From assembly GCA_046349915.1 (NCBI GenBank), contig JAXMBL010000006.1:434001-498000 (forward strand): a DNA stretch of 64,000 bases, read 5' to 3'. Numbering within the stretch: position 1 is the first letter of the stretch; each line of letters starts with the position of its first letter. Below are positions 42,350-50,640 of this stretch, one piece after another. The stretch comes from CAIXSC01 sp046349915. GTDB taxonomy: Bacteria; Planctomycetota; Planctomycetia; Pirellulales; Pirellulaceae. The position numbers were made by a program, and so were the translations under genes. The notes below the pieces were generated by a model. It saw only the letters and a list, made by a program, of their open reading frames with translations, made no database searches and was not told the origin of the DNA.

Positions 42350-42454
42350 CCTGGGTAAGCATGGCTGGAAAGGAGGATTGGGCGGCCACAGTCTCACGCC
42401 CATCCAAACTATCTCTGGCCGCCCAATCCCGCATTCCAGCCATGCTTACCCAGG
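42350..42454. repeat. Nested 105-nt palindromic insertion
   Basis: A perfect 21-bp outer stem (42350-42370 with 42434-42454), a 4x4 internal loop, and a perfect 14-bp inner stem (42375-42388 with 42416-42429) surround a 27-base loop. Copy B has only about five bases at the same place, so this is an insertion into copy A or a loss from copy B. Confidence 0.85.
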
Positions 42455-42622
42455 AGTGGGTCTGCTGGTAGTTTTTTTTCGTCCGGCTGCCTTAGCGCGA
42501 GCGGCTGCCGTCGAAAGAAACGTCGGCCCCAGCGAGGAACGCCGACCGCCGCCAAGAGCAAAAGAAGGTCGACAAGCAGAACAATTCCGCCTGCGACCTT
42601 CGACCGTCTTCAGGCTTGCTCA

Positions 42623-44032
42623 CTACGAACGGCCTGGGCCGGAAATGACGTCGCGGTAAAGTTCAAGCGTCGCGGCGACCATCTGCTCTTCCGCGGCCAG
42701 CCGCAGGGTCGCCTCGCGCCCTTCATGCCCCAGTTGCCGGCGACTGGCATCGTCCTTCAGCAGCGATTCAAGGGCATCCGCGAGGGCCAGCGAGTCCTCG
42801 GGAGGCACAAGCACTCCGCCGCCAACCCGCGCCAACATCTCGGGAAAAGCTCCGTGATTGGGGACCACCACCGGCGTGCCCGCCGCCAACGACTCTAACA
42901 CGTACAAGCCCTTCGGTTCACGGTAAACGGCCGGCACGCTCATGACGTCGAGACCGCGCAGGAACTCAACCTTTCCCCGCCTGTCGACCTCACCGACGTG
43001 ATCGAACGATTCGAGACAGCCAGCTGCTCGCAGCTTTTCCAACTGCTCGGCGAGATACGATTTCCGATGCTCGCCCAACCATCCCGCCACTCGCAGTCGA
43101 GTCCTCTCTTGCCCCGGCCGGCGCTTGAGCTGAATGAAGGCATCGACCAAGACATGCAAGCCCTTTTCGGGCGCCAACCTCGCCAAGTAACCAATAACTC
43201 GGCCGGACGCCTCTCCGGATGACGACGAAACGGCTCGATCCGCGGCGTTGTTCGCAGGCCCGAGAAAGTCCTGCGTATCAATCGTCAGCGGTTCGATTTC
43301 GAGCTTCTCCTGGGGAATCCCCAGCAGTCCCGACATCAGATCGGCGTAGTATCGACTATTGACCACGAACCGGTCGACGAACGGCGCCAGTCGACGCATT
43401 TCAGCCACCGCCCGCGAACGATGCGGCTCGGGCAGTGAATCGAGAAAAATGTCATCGCCCTGAAGAGTGACCACAACCGGGCAAGCGAGCCGTTCCTTCA
43501 GTCGAGGAAGGCATCCACCAATCAGCAAGTTGGTCAAATGAATAACGTCGGGGCGAGGGATCGATACCAGCCAATCGACCAGTCGCTCTACTTCGCGACG
43601 CTGGTTCCCCTGCACGCCCTTGAGCATAGAGACGGCAAGCGCCCCGAGACTGGCGCCATCCGTCTGAATGCCGAACGAGGTCGCCCAACGAATCAGCCCT
43701 GGTCGATCAAGCCAACCGGTCAGCCATCGCGGTAGATACGAATATCCCGGTATGACTTGCTCGAAGTAGACATTCAATCCGCCGAAGAACACCTGCTTCG
43801 TACTCGCGTCCGGCTCGTCCGTGCGAATCGGCGTATAGGTAGGAACGAGTTGAATGTCGACGCCAGCTCGAGTCAGGGCGCGGGCCAGGGTGTTATCGTG
43901 AAGACAACTACCGCAAATCATGCCGGCGGCGCCCGACGTCAAATAAACAACTCGCAAGGGCCGATCTGGCGCCTGGCCCTCCCCTGACGCATGCGCGTCG
44001 GACTGAACGAGTCGACTCGGTGTCTCGGCCAC
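42623..44032 (-). CDS. Family 4 glycosyltransferase
   Basis: The protein of about 469 residues has the GT-B fold of family GT4. The N-terminal domain has RVVYLTSGAAGMICGSCLHDNTLARALTRAGVDIQLVPTY and PDVIHLTNLLIGGC. The C-terminal nucleotide-sugar domain has VIGYLARLAPEKGLHVLVDAFIQLK, VPAVYREPKGLYVLESLAAGTPVVVPNHGAFPEM and GGGVLVPPED. The ExE-like motif (EPKGLYVLE) is intact. GTG at 44032 is chosen for AAAGGGG 7 bases upstream; a TTG one codon earlier is possible. It lies inside the insertion that splits infC from rpmI and is on the opposite strand to that cluster. The acceptor is unknown. Confidence 0.88.
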   Translation of the reverse strand: MAETPSRLVQSDAHASGEGQAPDRPLRVVYLTSGAAGMICGSCLHDNTLARALTRAGVDIQLVPTYTPIRTDEPDASTKQVFFGGLNVYFEQVIPGYSYLPRWLTGWLDRPGLIRWATSFGIQTDGASLGALAVSMLKGVQGNQRREVERLVDWLVSIPRPDVIHLTNLLIGGCLPRLKERLACPVVVTLQGDDIFLDSLPEPHRSRAVAEMRRLAPFVDRFVVNSRYYADLMSGLLGIPQEKLEIEPLTIDTQDFLGPANNAADRAVSSSSGEASGRVIGYLARLAPEKGLHVLVDAFIQLKRRPGQERTRLRVAGWLGEHRKSYLAEQLEKLRAAGCLESFDHVGEVDRRGKVEFLRGLDVMSVPAVYREPKGLYVLESLAAGTPVVVPNHGAFPEMLARVGGGVLVPPEDSLALADALESLLKDDASRRQLGHEGREATLRLAAEEQMVAATLELYRDVISGPGRS

Positions 44033-44075
44033 CAATATTCCCCTTTGTCAGATCGACAATGCCTGCCGTATCGGC

Positions 44076-44669
44076 CTATCCCGCAGCAGCGCGACTCGCT
44101 TGCCTCCAACGACTTACTCCCAACGCAGCGGCGATCAGAAACAAGATACCGCCGAACAATCGAGCCTCGAACCCACCAAAGACCACGGTTGCCTGAAACT
44201 GGAGAAACAACAGATAACCGTAGGTGACTCGATGAAAGCCGTGAAGTCCCTTCGCCCAGTTCCAACCGTGCGCGGCGACCTGTGCCGGGGCCAAGAGACT
44301 TTCGCCCTGCGACTCCATGCAGCCGACGCGCCAAAAACGCAAACTTACGTCAATTACCCAAACCGCCAAAGCTAGGTAATTGGCGTAGATGCCGTCGCCC
44401 CAGTAAAAACCAAATTCTTCAGCGGTTCTTTTCGCGGTATGCTCCCAAGCCGCCAAGTGACTCCAGTTATGGACAAAATGAAAAGCGGCCGCCATATGAG
44501 CCGCAAGACCAAGGCAGCCAATCGTCCAAAAGGCCAGAAAGAGACGCCCCAACAACGAAGCCCTTGGATTCACACCACTATCCACAACTCCTTTCACTGC
44601 AATGCCTAAGAGCACAGCAGCCAGCTGGAACACGGCGCAAGCCCAAGCAGTTCCAAGGACCCAGGACAT
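44076..44669 (-). CDS. Polytopic membrane protein of unknown function
   Basis: The 197-residue protein has about five hydrophobic helices: WVLGTAWACAVFQLAAVLLGIAV, LGRLFLAFWTIGCLGLAAHMAAAFHFVHNWSHLAAW, YANYLALAVWVIDVSLRFW, VTYGYLLFLQFQATVVFGG and LFGGILFLIAAALGV. Several His residues cluster around helix 2 (HMAAAFHFVHNWSH), which could bind heme or metal, but this is speculation. AAGGAG 5 bases before the ATG supports the start. It is upstream of the glycosyltransferase gene on the same strand, 44 bases away, and may form an operon with it. Confidence 0.7.
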   Translation of the reverse strand: MSWVLGTAWACAVFQLAAVLLGIAVKGVVDSGVNPRASLLGRLFLAFWTIGCLGLAAHMAAAFHFVHNWSHLAAWEHTAKRTAEEFGFYWGDGIYANYLALAVWVIDVSLRFWRVGCMESQGESLLAPAQVAAHGWNWAKGLHGFHRVTYGYLLFLQFQATVVFGGFEARLFGGILFLIAAALGVSRWRQASRAAAG

Positions 44670-44849
44670 GAAAGCTCCTTAATCGTTGAAAGCGGTAGAT
44701 TCGTGGTTCCGGGAGAATCGATAAACGTCAAGAAGTTCACCTGGCCGAAAATACCCCTTTGCAGTCCTGCCGTGGGGACTTTAGAATACGCCGCTTCAAT
44801 GTACCGCGCCGGGTGTATCGACTGGCGCACCGCAAGGGGTGACTGGACC

Positions 44850-45053
44850 ATGCCGAAGCAGAAGACTCACAAGGGAACCAAGAAGCGATTTCGTTTGACC
44901 GCCACGGGCAAGGCGAAGCACCGGTCCGCCGGTACTAGCCACTTGGCCGTGCGAATGTCGAAGAAACGCCGTCGCAATCTGCGTGGCACTCGCGTCACTT
45001 CCGACACGGTCGTGAAGTCGATTCAGCGCGCCTTGAACGGGTACAGCAGCTAA
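44850..45053 (+). CDS. rpmI: 50S ribosomal protein L35
   Basis: The 67-residue basic protein begins PKQKTHKGTKKRFRLTATGKAKHRSAGTSHLAVRMSKKRRRNLRGT, the L35 signature. AAGGGGTGA lies upstream of the ATG at 44850. It is normally co-transcribed with infC and rplT; here the upstream neighbour is a divergent membrane-protein gene, so rpmI needs its own promoter in the 180 bases before it. A 355-base non-coding gap separates it from rplT, which is unusual. Confidence 0.96.
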   Translation: MPKQKTHKGTKKRFRLTATGKAKHRSAGTSHLAVRMSKKRRRNLRGTRVTSDTVVKSIQRALNGYSS

Positions 45054-45171
45054 CCGAGACTCGGCCAGTTGAGACAGTATTGGCCACGGGGTGGCTTCCT
45101 CTAGTCGGGTCGACTTGGGCAACAGGTCGACTTGGCTAGCTGACAGGAAGAGCCAATCCCTGAGGAGAGTC

Positions 45172-45332
45172 AACGAATTCCACAATTCGTTCTCTAGCAA
45201 GGGATTTGCCATCAAGACCGCTGACCAGCGGTGCTGTTTGCGAGCGTCCGACAGCGGGTCTTGCGAGTTTAGGTGAACGATCGGCAGTGCTGCTTGAGAA
45301 GCTCACTGCTCTGCTCGAGTGTCGACAGAGCA
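45172..45332 (+). promoter_or_regulatory. Candidate structured RNA leader of rplT
   Basis: The 355-base gap between rpmI and rplT holds several hairpins: 45172-45191 (8-bp stem, CCAC loop), 45217-45232 (6-bp stem, GACC loop) and 45307-45332 (7-bp stem). The segment 45213-45223 can pair with 45252-45263 over 11 bp with one bulge instead of forming the 45217 hairpin. Mutually exclusive pairings suggest a regulatory switch, perhaps L20 autogenous control. I do not recognise a known L20 leader class. Confidence 0.45.
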
Positions 45333-45408
45333 ACTCTCCACCATGGCAGTCCAAGGCCTCAGGGGGAGATCTACTAACTTCCACTTTTAACATTGGACGG
45401 GAATAGAC

Positions 45409-45765
45409 ATGCGAACGAGTAATGGATCCGCACGACGGCAAAAGAAACGCCGTCTGTTTCGTCGAGCCGAAGGGTACGTGGGCGGTCGTCGCAAGCTGTT
45501 GCGAACGGCGAAAGAAACCCTGATTCGTGCTGGCGTATACGCCTACCGAGATCGTCGTCAAAAGCGCCGACTTTTCCGCCAACTCTGGATTACGCGTATC
45601 AGCGCCGCTGTCGCCGAGCATGGCCTGCGCTATAGCGTATTCATGTTTGGTCTGAAGAAGTCGGGACTTGAGCTCGATCGAAAGTCGCTCTCCGAAATGG
45701 CGATCCACGATCCGGCGGGCTTTAAGTCGGTCGTTGATCAGGTGAAGGCGGCCCTGGCCGCTTAG
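45409..45765 (+). CDS. rplT: 50S ribosomal protein L20
   Basis: The 118-residue protein is L20: a basic N-terminal extension (RRQKKRRLFRRAEGYVGGRRKLLRTAKETLIRAGVYAYRDRRQKRR) and the globular part LFRQLWITRISAAVAEHGLRYSVFMFGLKKSGLELDRKSLSEMA. L20 is an early 23S rRNA assembly protein and in many bacteria represses its own operon by binding an mRNA leader. GGACGGGAATAGAC lies upstream of the ATG. The hairpin at 45860 follows before pheS. Confidence 0.97.
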   Translation: MRTSNGSARRQKKRRLFRRAEGYVGGRRKLLRTAKETLIRAGVYAYRDRRQKRRLFRQLWITRISAAVAEHGLRYSVFMFGLKKSGLELDRKSLSEMAIHDPAGFKSVVDQVKAALAA

Positions 45766-45859
45766 TGCTGGCAGAATCTTGATCGCCGCCGTTTTGACCA
45801 ACCAACAGTTAATGTTGTAGCTGGCAACCATGCGGCTGGCTTCGATGCGAAGTTTCGGC

Positions 45860-45890
45860 AGAGAGACAGACCGACAGGGTCTGTCTCTCT
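45860..45890 (+). terminator. Terminator or attenuator-like hairpin between rplT and pheS
   Basis: A perfect 13-bp stem (45860-45872 with 45878-45890) with a GACAG loop is followed by TGTCGTTTTC. The T-run is interrupted, so partial termination or attenuation of pheST is possible. No Phe-rich leader peptide is evident. Confidence 0.55.
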
Positions 45891-45915
45891 TGTCGTTTTC
45901 GGAAAGGGCTTGGCG

Positions 45916-46959
45916 ATGTCGCTTCCCGCGTTTTTGGCCGCATTGGACGACTTGATCGCAGCGGCATCCAAGGCGTTTGACTCGGCCGATGACTCGGCCA
46001 GCCTCGAGGCGGCTCGAGTCGAATTTCTCGGCGCCAAGAGTGGTCGCCTGAAGGCAGTCCAGCAGCAAATGGGTGCGCTCGCCGGCCCCGATCGCCCGGC
46101 CGCTGGGAAACGCTTCAACGAAGTGAAGCTGGCGATCCAGAGCGGTTTTCAAGCAGCGCAAGATCGCCTGGGAGCGGGAATGGCCGGCGTGGTCCGCGAC
46201 CGCCATTTCGACCCGACCGTACCAGGAACTCGCCTGCGCCTCGGGCGACTACATCCGCTCACGCAAACGATCGAAGAACTGAAGGACATCATGGGCCGCC
46301 TCGGGTTCACCGTGGCCCTGGGGCCCGAGATCGAGGACGAGTGGCATAACTTCGAAGCGCTCAACATCCCCGCCGACCACCCGGCTCGCGATCCGCTCGA
46401 GAACTTTTACCTGGCGACTGCCGCCGCCCAGCAGCCAGCCCAACAGTCGACCCAGTCGACTGCGCCGTTACTGCTGCGAAGCCAGACCAGCACCGTTCAG
46501 ATTCGCGTGATGGAACACCGCCAACCGCCCGTGCGAATCATCTCGCTGGGCCGAGTTTATCGGCCCGATACGGCCGACGCGACTCACTATCCGATGTTCC
46601 ACCAGATGGAAGGCCTGCTGGTTGATCGCCACGTAACCATGGCCGACCTCAAGAGCGTGCTCAGGCTGTTTGCGACGAGCTATTTGGGCACGGATGTACA
46701 CATTCGCTTCCGCCCCTCCTTCTTCCCCTTCACCGAACCGAGCGTGGAGGTGGACATGAGTTGGAAGGATCGCTGGATCGAATTCGGTGGTGCTGGGATG
46801 GTCGACCCCAATGTCTTGCGAGCGGTCGGCTACGATCCGGATGAATACTCGGGATTCGCTTTCGGCCTTGGCGTCGAGCGGCTATGCATGCGTCGGCATG
46901 GCATCACGGACATCCGCGAGTTTTACAAGAACGACGTACGTTTTCTCGGGCAGTTCTAG
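45916..46959 (+). CDS. pheS: Phenylalanyl-tRNA synthetase alpha subunit
   Basis: The 347-residue protein has an N-terminal coiled-coil region and the class II core. Visible blocks are HPLTQTIEELKDIMGRLGFTVALGPEIEDEWHNFEALNIPADHPARD, LLLRSQTSTVQIRVM, the motif 2 region HYPMFHQMEGLLVD, FFPFTEPSVEVDMSWKDRWIEFGGAGMVDPNVL and motif 3 GFAFGLGVERLCM. AAGGG is 8 bases before the ATG at 45916. A Gln/Ser/Ala insert (AAAQQPAQQSTQSTA) precedes the TSPVQIR-like block. It forms the alpha2beta2 enzyme with PheT, encoded 8 bases downstream. Confidence 0.96.
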   Translation: MSLPAFLAALDDLIAAASKAFDSADDSASLEAARVEFLGAKSGRLKAVQQQMGALAGPDRPAAGKRFNEVKLAIQSGFQAAQDRLGAGMAGVVRDRHFDPTVPGTRLRLGRLHPLTQTIEELKDIMGRLGFTVALGPEIEDEWHNFEALNIPADHPARDPLENFYLATAAAQQPAQQSTQSTAPLLLRSQTSTVQIRVMEHRQPPVRIISLGRVYRPDTADATHYPMFHQMEGLLVDRHVTMADLKSVLRLFATSYLGTDVHIRFRPSFFPFTEPSVEVDMSWKDRWIEFGGAGMVDPNVLRAVGYDPDEYSGFAFGLGVERLCMRRHGITDIREFYKNDVRFLGQF

Positions 46960-46967
46960 AGGTCGTC

Positions 46968-48983
46968 ATGCTTGTATCGTGGAACTGGCTGAAGGATTAT
47001 GTCTCGCTGGACATGTCGGCGGACGAGTTGAGTCATCGCTTGATGATGGCGGGCTTGAACCATGAGTCGACGACGACCGTGGCCGACGACGTGGCGATTG
47101 ACTTGGAGATCACGAGCAATCGGCCTGATTGCCTGGGACACCTCGGCATCGCTCGCGAAATCTCTGTCCTCTGGAACACGCCGCTGACTCTCCCGCGGGC
47201 CACGCCTGTCGCAACCGGCGGCTCGTTGGAGGAACAGACGAGCATCACGGTGGAGTGTCCCGAACTGTGCCCACGATACGTGGCACGAGTGATTCGCGGC
47301 TGCCGCATCGGTCCTAGCCCCGCTTGGCTGGCGAATCGTCTGCAAACGGTCGGCGTCTCCGCGATCAACAACGTGGTTGACATCACCAATTATGTGCTGC
47401 TGGAATGTGGACAACCGTTACACGCATTCGACTTGGCGAGATTGCGAGGCCGTCGGATCATCGTACGGCAGCCGCGCGGTGAAGAACCCTTTGAAGCAAT
47501 TGATCACAAGACCTACACGCTGCGTGCGGGCATGTGCGTGATCGCCGACGCCGAACGGCCCGTCGCCATCGGCGGCGTCATGGGCGGCGCTGACAGTGAA
47601 GTGTCAGCCGCCACCACGGAACTCTTGATTGAAGCGGCCGATTTCGCGCCTCGCTCGATTCGCGCGACGGCCCGCGCGCTGAACCTCCACAGCCCCTCGT
47701 CGTACCGATTCGAACGCGGCGTTGATCCAGAAGGGATCGAGTGGGCGAGTCGCAGGTGCTGTGAACTGATCCTGGAACTCGCGGGCGGCGAGTTGTCCTC
47801 GGGCGTGATCGATGTGGGGACGCGCCCCACTGCTCGCCCACCCGTTACGCTCCGCTGGAGTCAACTCAAACGAATCCTGGGCATCGAGATTCCCGCCGAA
47901 ACGGCGGCTCGCATCCTCCTGGCTCTGGGCAATCGCGAAGCGGCCCAAGACGCTCAATCGATCACCGTGACTCCACCGAGTTGGCGTCGAGACCTGTCTC
48001 GGGAAATCGATCTTGTCGAGGAAGTCGCGAGAATTCATGGCTACGAGGCGATTCCCGAGGATGTTCAAGTCCCGATGGTCCCGTCTCATCGAACCGACGA
48101 TGATCGAGTTCTCCGCCGAGTTCGCGAAGTTCTGACCGCCGCTGGGTTCGACGAAGCAATGACAGTCAGCGTGGTCCGAGAGGAACTGTCGCGAGCCTTC
48201 AGCCCCTGGACCGACGCCGAACCTCTCATCGCGGCCATTCCCATTCTGCGAGGCGCGGATCGGTTGCGACGTAGTTTGATTCCGAGCCTACTGGAGGCTC
48301 GACGAGTTAATGAATCGCTGGCCAACCCGACCGCGGAATTATTCGAAACAGCGGCGGCATACCTCCCCCGACCCAATCAGCTGCCGGACGAAAAATGGCT
48401 ACTGGGGCTGGTGAGCGGTCGCGGGTTCGCGGCCGTCAAAGGGACCCTTGAGTCGCTAGTGGAATCGATGTGCTCGGGGAGCAAACTGACCGTGGCTCCC
48501 CTGCAACAGCCGCTCCTGCATCCCGATCGCTCGTGCCAACTGCTGCTGGATGGAAAGCTACTCGGCTTCCTCGGTGAACTCACGCCCGCCGGACTCAAGC
48601 AGTTCGAATTGCGAGCCGGAACGGTTGCGGCCGAAATCGACCTCCGTCCGCTCGCGAACTCAACCCATTTTGTTCGCAAATTCTCGCCATTGAGTCCCTT
48701 CCCCGCCATGACTCGCGACCTCAATCTGGTAGTGGCCGAGACCGTGCGATGGCACGATCTCGCGGCGACGGTTCGCCGGAGCGGCGGCGAGTGGGTCGAA
48801 GCGGTCGAGTATCGCGAAACATATCGCGATCCCCAGAAAGATGGCACCGACAAAAAGCGGCTCTTCTTCAGCCTCACCCTCCGCTCGCCGGAACGGACGT
48901 TAACCAGCGAGGAAGCCGACTCGGTCAGGACGCAGGTCGTGGCAGCCTGCCACTCCGAATGGGGAGCAATTTTGCTCGGCTAG
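46968..48983 (+). CDS. pheT: Phenylalanyl-tRNA synthetase beta subunit, short form
   Basis: The 671-residue protein starts VSWNWLKDYVSLDMSADELSHRLMMAGL and passes directly to DLEITSNRPDCLGHLGIAREI. The B3/B4 editing domain (SAINNVVDITNYVLLECGQPLHAFDLARL), the B5 domain, the class II-like core and the C-terminal anticodon-binding-like domain (SPLSPFPAMTRDLNLVV) follow. The EMAP-like OB-fold tRNA-binding domain of about 110 residues usually found after residue 40 is absent, which accounts for most of the shortfall from about 795 residues. GAGGTC lies ahead of the ATG. Confidence 0.95.
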   Translation: MLVSWNWLKDYVSLDMSADELSHRLMMAGLNHESTTTVADDVAIDLEITSNRPDCLGHLGIAREISVLWNTPLTLPRATPVATGGSLEEQTSITVECPELCPRYVARVIRGCRIGPSPAWLANRLQTVGVSAINNVVDITNYVLLECGQPLHAFDLARLRGRRIIVRQPRGEEPFEAIDHKTYTLRAGMCVIADAERPVAIGGVMGGADSEVSAATTELLIEAADFAPRSIRATARALNLHSPSSYRFERGVDPEGIEWASRRCCELILELAGGELSSGVIDVGTRPTARPPVTLRWSQLKRILGIEIPAETAARILLALGNREAAQDAQSITVTPPSWRRDLSREIDLVEEVARIHGYEAIPEDVQVPMVPSHRTDDDRVLRRVREVLTAAGFDEAMTVSVVREELSRAFSPWTDAEPLIAAIPILRGADRLRRSLIPSLLEARRVNESLANPTAELFETAAAYLPRPNQLPDEKWLLGLVSGRGFAAVKGTLESLVESMCSGSKLTVAPLQQPLLHPDRSCQLLLDGKLLGFLGELTPAGLKQFELRAGTVAAEIDLRPLANSTHFVRKFSPLSPFPAMTRDLNLVVAETVRWHDLAATVRRSGGEWVEAVEYRETYRDPQKDGTDKKRLFFSLTLRSPERTLTSEEADSVRTQVVAACHSEWGAILLG

Positions 48984-48999
48984 CGTTTCGTCCCAACCC

Positions 49000-49023
49000 G
49001 TACGACAGACTTCCAGTCCGTCG
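49000..49023. repeat. Intergenic dyad repeat, copy 4
   Basis: GTAC plus the dyad in the copy-3 sense with one change (CGACAGACT instead of CGACGGACT), 16 bases after pheT and between convergent pheT and accD. Confidence 0.7.
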
Positions 49024-49061
49024 ATCCGGCTCGAGCAGCACGGGCCATACTCCCCCTGCGG

Positions 49062-49904
49062 CTATTTACCGCAGTAATCGATCACTCGCGCGATCTCGCT
49101 CTTCAGCTTGTCGCGAGTCACAATCCGGTCGATATAGCCATGTTCCAGCAAAAATTCGCTGGTCTGAAAGCCCTTCGGCAGTTCGATGCGGATCGTTTCC
49201 TTGATCGTTCTTGGGCCGGCGAATCCGATCAGCGCCTTAGGCTCGGCGAAAATGACGTCGCCCAGAGATGCGAAACTAGCGGCCACGCCGCCCATGGTTG
49301 GATTGGTGAGGACCGAAATATAGAGTCCGCCGGTTTCGTCATAGCGGGCAAGCGCCGCTGAAACCTTGGCCATCTGCATCAGGGACAGAATGCCCTCGTG
49401 CATGCGAGCACCACCGCCTGATCCGCTTACGATGATCAGCGGCAACTGCTCCTCGGTGGCACGCTCGACCAGCCGGGCCAATCTTTCCCCGACGACCGAC
49501 CCCATGCTCCCCATGATGAACGCCGAATCGGTAACTCCAAAGGCCACTCGGCGAGCCCGAATCATGCCGCAGCCGGTGATAGCGGCGTCGGAGAGTCCGG
49601 TTCGCTTCTGTTCCGCAACCAAGCGGTCGCGATAGGCTTTTTGATCTTTGAATTCCAGCGGGTCGGTGGAACGGAGATTGGCATCCCATTCCTCAAACGT
49701 CCCCTCGTCCAATACCTGGCGGATACGTTCTTGAGCCGTGACGTAGAAGTGGTAACCGCATTTGGGACAAACCCCCAGCAGTTCCTCGGCTTCCTTCTTG
49801 TAAATGGTGGCGCGGCAACCAGGGCATTTTTGCCATAACCCCTCTGGTACGCCCCGCTTGGTACGCCGACTGGGATCGCGTGGTTTTGGTTCAGTTTGGG
49901 CCAT
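49062..49904 (-). CDS. accD: Acetyl-CoA carboxylase carboxyltransferase subunit beta
   Basis: The 280-residue protein has the N-terminal four-Cys zinc ribbon (CPGCRATIYKKEAEELLGVCPKCGYHFYV) and the crotonase-like carboxyltransferase domain with SGSGGGARMHEGILSLMQMAK, PTMGGVAASFASLGDVIFAEPKALIGFAGPRTI and LPKGFQTSEFLLEHGYID. With AccA it moves carboxyl from biotin to acetyl-CoA to form malonyl-CoA. The ATG at 49904 has GGGGAAGAG upstream and is favoured over an earlier in-frame codon. accA is not in the window. Confidence 0.96.
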   Translation of the reverse strand: MAQTEPKPRDPSRRTKRGVPEGLWQKCPGCRATIYKKEAEELLGVCPKCGYHFYVTAQERIRQVLDEGTFEEWDANLRSTDPLEFKDQKAYRDRLVAEQKRTGLSDAAITGCGMIRARRVAFGVTDSAFIMGSMGSVVGERLARLVERATEEQLPLIIVSGSGGGARMHEGILSLMQMAKVSAALARYDETGGLYISVLTNPTMGGVAASFASLGDVIFAEPKALIGFAGPRTIKETIRIELPKGFQTSEFLLEHGYIDRIVTRDKLKSEIARVIDYCGK

Positions 49905-50052
49905 ACGGCGTTCACTCTTCCCCGCTATGGGACACGATCCAACGGGCGCGCACCGCCCGCGAACCGCCTCCCCATTTCCGTTCAACTATACAAAAACTGG
50001 GCTCTGGGGTAAACGCAAGCCTTGATCAGAAGGTCTGTCCGGCAGCCGAACG

Positions 50053-50634
50053 TCAACCTCGAACCAAGCTACGAGATAAGTGGGGCTCGATGACTTGCCA
50101 GTCGCCGCATTCACATTCGGCCTTCCACAAGTCGCCAACTTCGCTGCCGGCCAAATAACTGCGGACCAAACTGCAAATAGGCTCGGGAACCACCAGCGCC
50201 ACGGTGGCCTGGGCGTTCTTCTTCAGCACCTTATCCACCGCCGCGACCACTCGCTGCCGAGCCTCGATGAGCGGCTCGCCATCGGGCGGGCAAACGGTTT
50301 CGGGGTGTTCCTGCATTTGGCGGTAGACTTTGGGCTGGCAGTGCCGCACCTCTTCCACCAATTTCCCATGCCACAAACCGTGATCGAGGTTTTCGAGTTT
50401 ATCGATCGTCTTTGAGCGAATCCCCAAGGCAGCCGCAATCGCGGCAGCGGTCTGCTCCGCACATTGGCAGGGGGACGAATAGATGAGCGAAATCCCCAGG
50501 CCTTGCAGGTGGCTAATCATCTGCGCCACTTGCCCCGCCCCTCGCTCGTTCAGCGGAATTTCCAGCGTTCCCTTAATGCGACCCTGTTCATCGAAATCAG
50601 TCGACCCCGGACGGATGAGGACAACGCGTGCCAT
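50053..50634 (-). CDS. Histidine-phosphatase-fold protein with lost catalytic residues
   Basis: The 193-residue protein aligns by eye with the phosphoglycerate-mutase/histidine-phosphatase family: VVLIRPGSTDFDEQGRIKGTLEIPLNERGAGQVAQMISHL, LIYSSPCQCAEQTAAAIAAALG, ENLDHGLWHGK and ATVALVVPEPICSLV. The RHG motif is RPG (Pro9 replaces the phospho-accepting His). The Arg of SSPxxRAxQT is Cys58, and the second His (VSHG) is Pro150. It cannot use the normal mechanism. It starts 6 bases after rpe on the same strand, so both are probably co-transcribed. A regulatory or binding role is possible. Confidence 0.8.
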   Translation of the reverse strand: MARVVLIRPGSTDFDEQGRIKGTLEIPLNERGAGQVAQMISHLQGLGISLIYSSPCQCAEQTAAAIAAALGIRSKTIDKLENLDHGLWHGKLVEEVRHCQPKVYRQMQEHPETVCPPDGEPLIEARQRVVAAVDKVLKKNAQATVALVVPEPICSLVRSYLAGSEVGDLWKAECECGDWQVIEPHLSRSLVRG

Positions 50635-50640
50635 ATATGG

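Larger units (their letters stand above)
41208..42492 (+). mobile_element. Defective ISAzo13-like element, copy A
   Basis: Terminal inverted repeats of about 35 bp (AGGCAGCCGGACGAAAAA...CAGCAGACCCAC at the left, its complement at 42456-42492) bound the element. Inside are a subterminal hairpin, an N-terminal transposase fragment and a C-terminal fragment with YHSKYNPVERCW and TMTWKGLHPIVQ. These are like the end of ISAzo13/Rhodopirellula-type DDE transposases. The regions that should carry the first two catalytic Asp residues are deleted. No clear target duplication is seen. The same deleted structure recurs at 52672, and a nested 105-nt palindrome lies near the right end. Confidence 0.85.
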
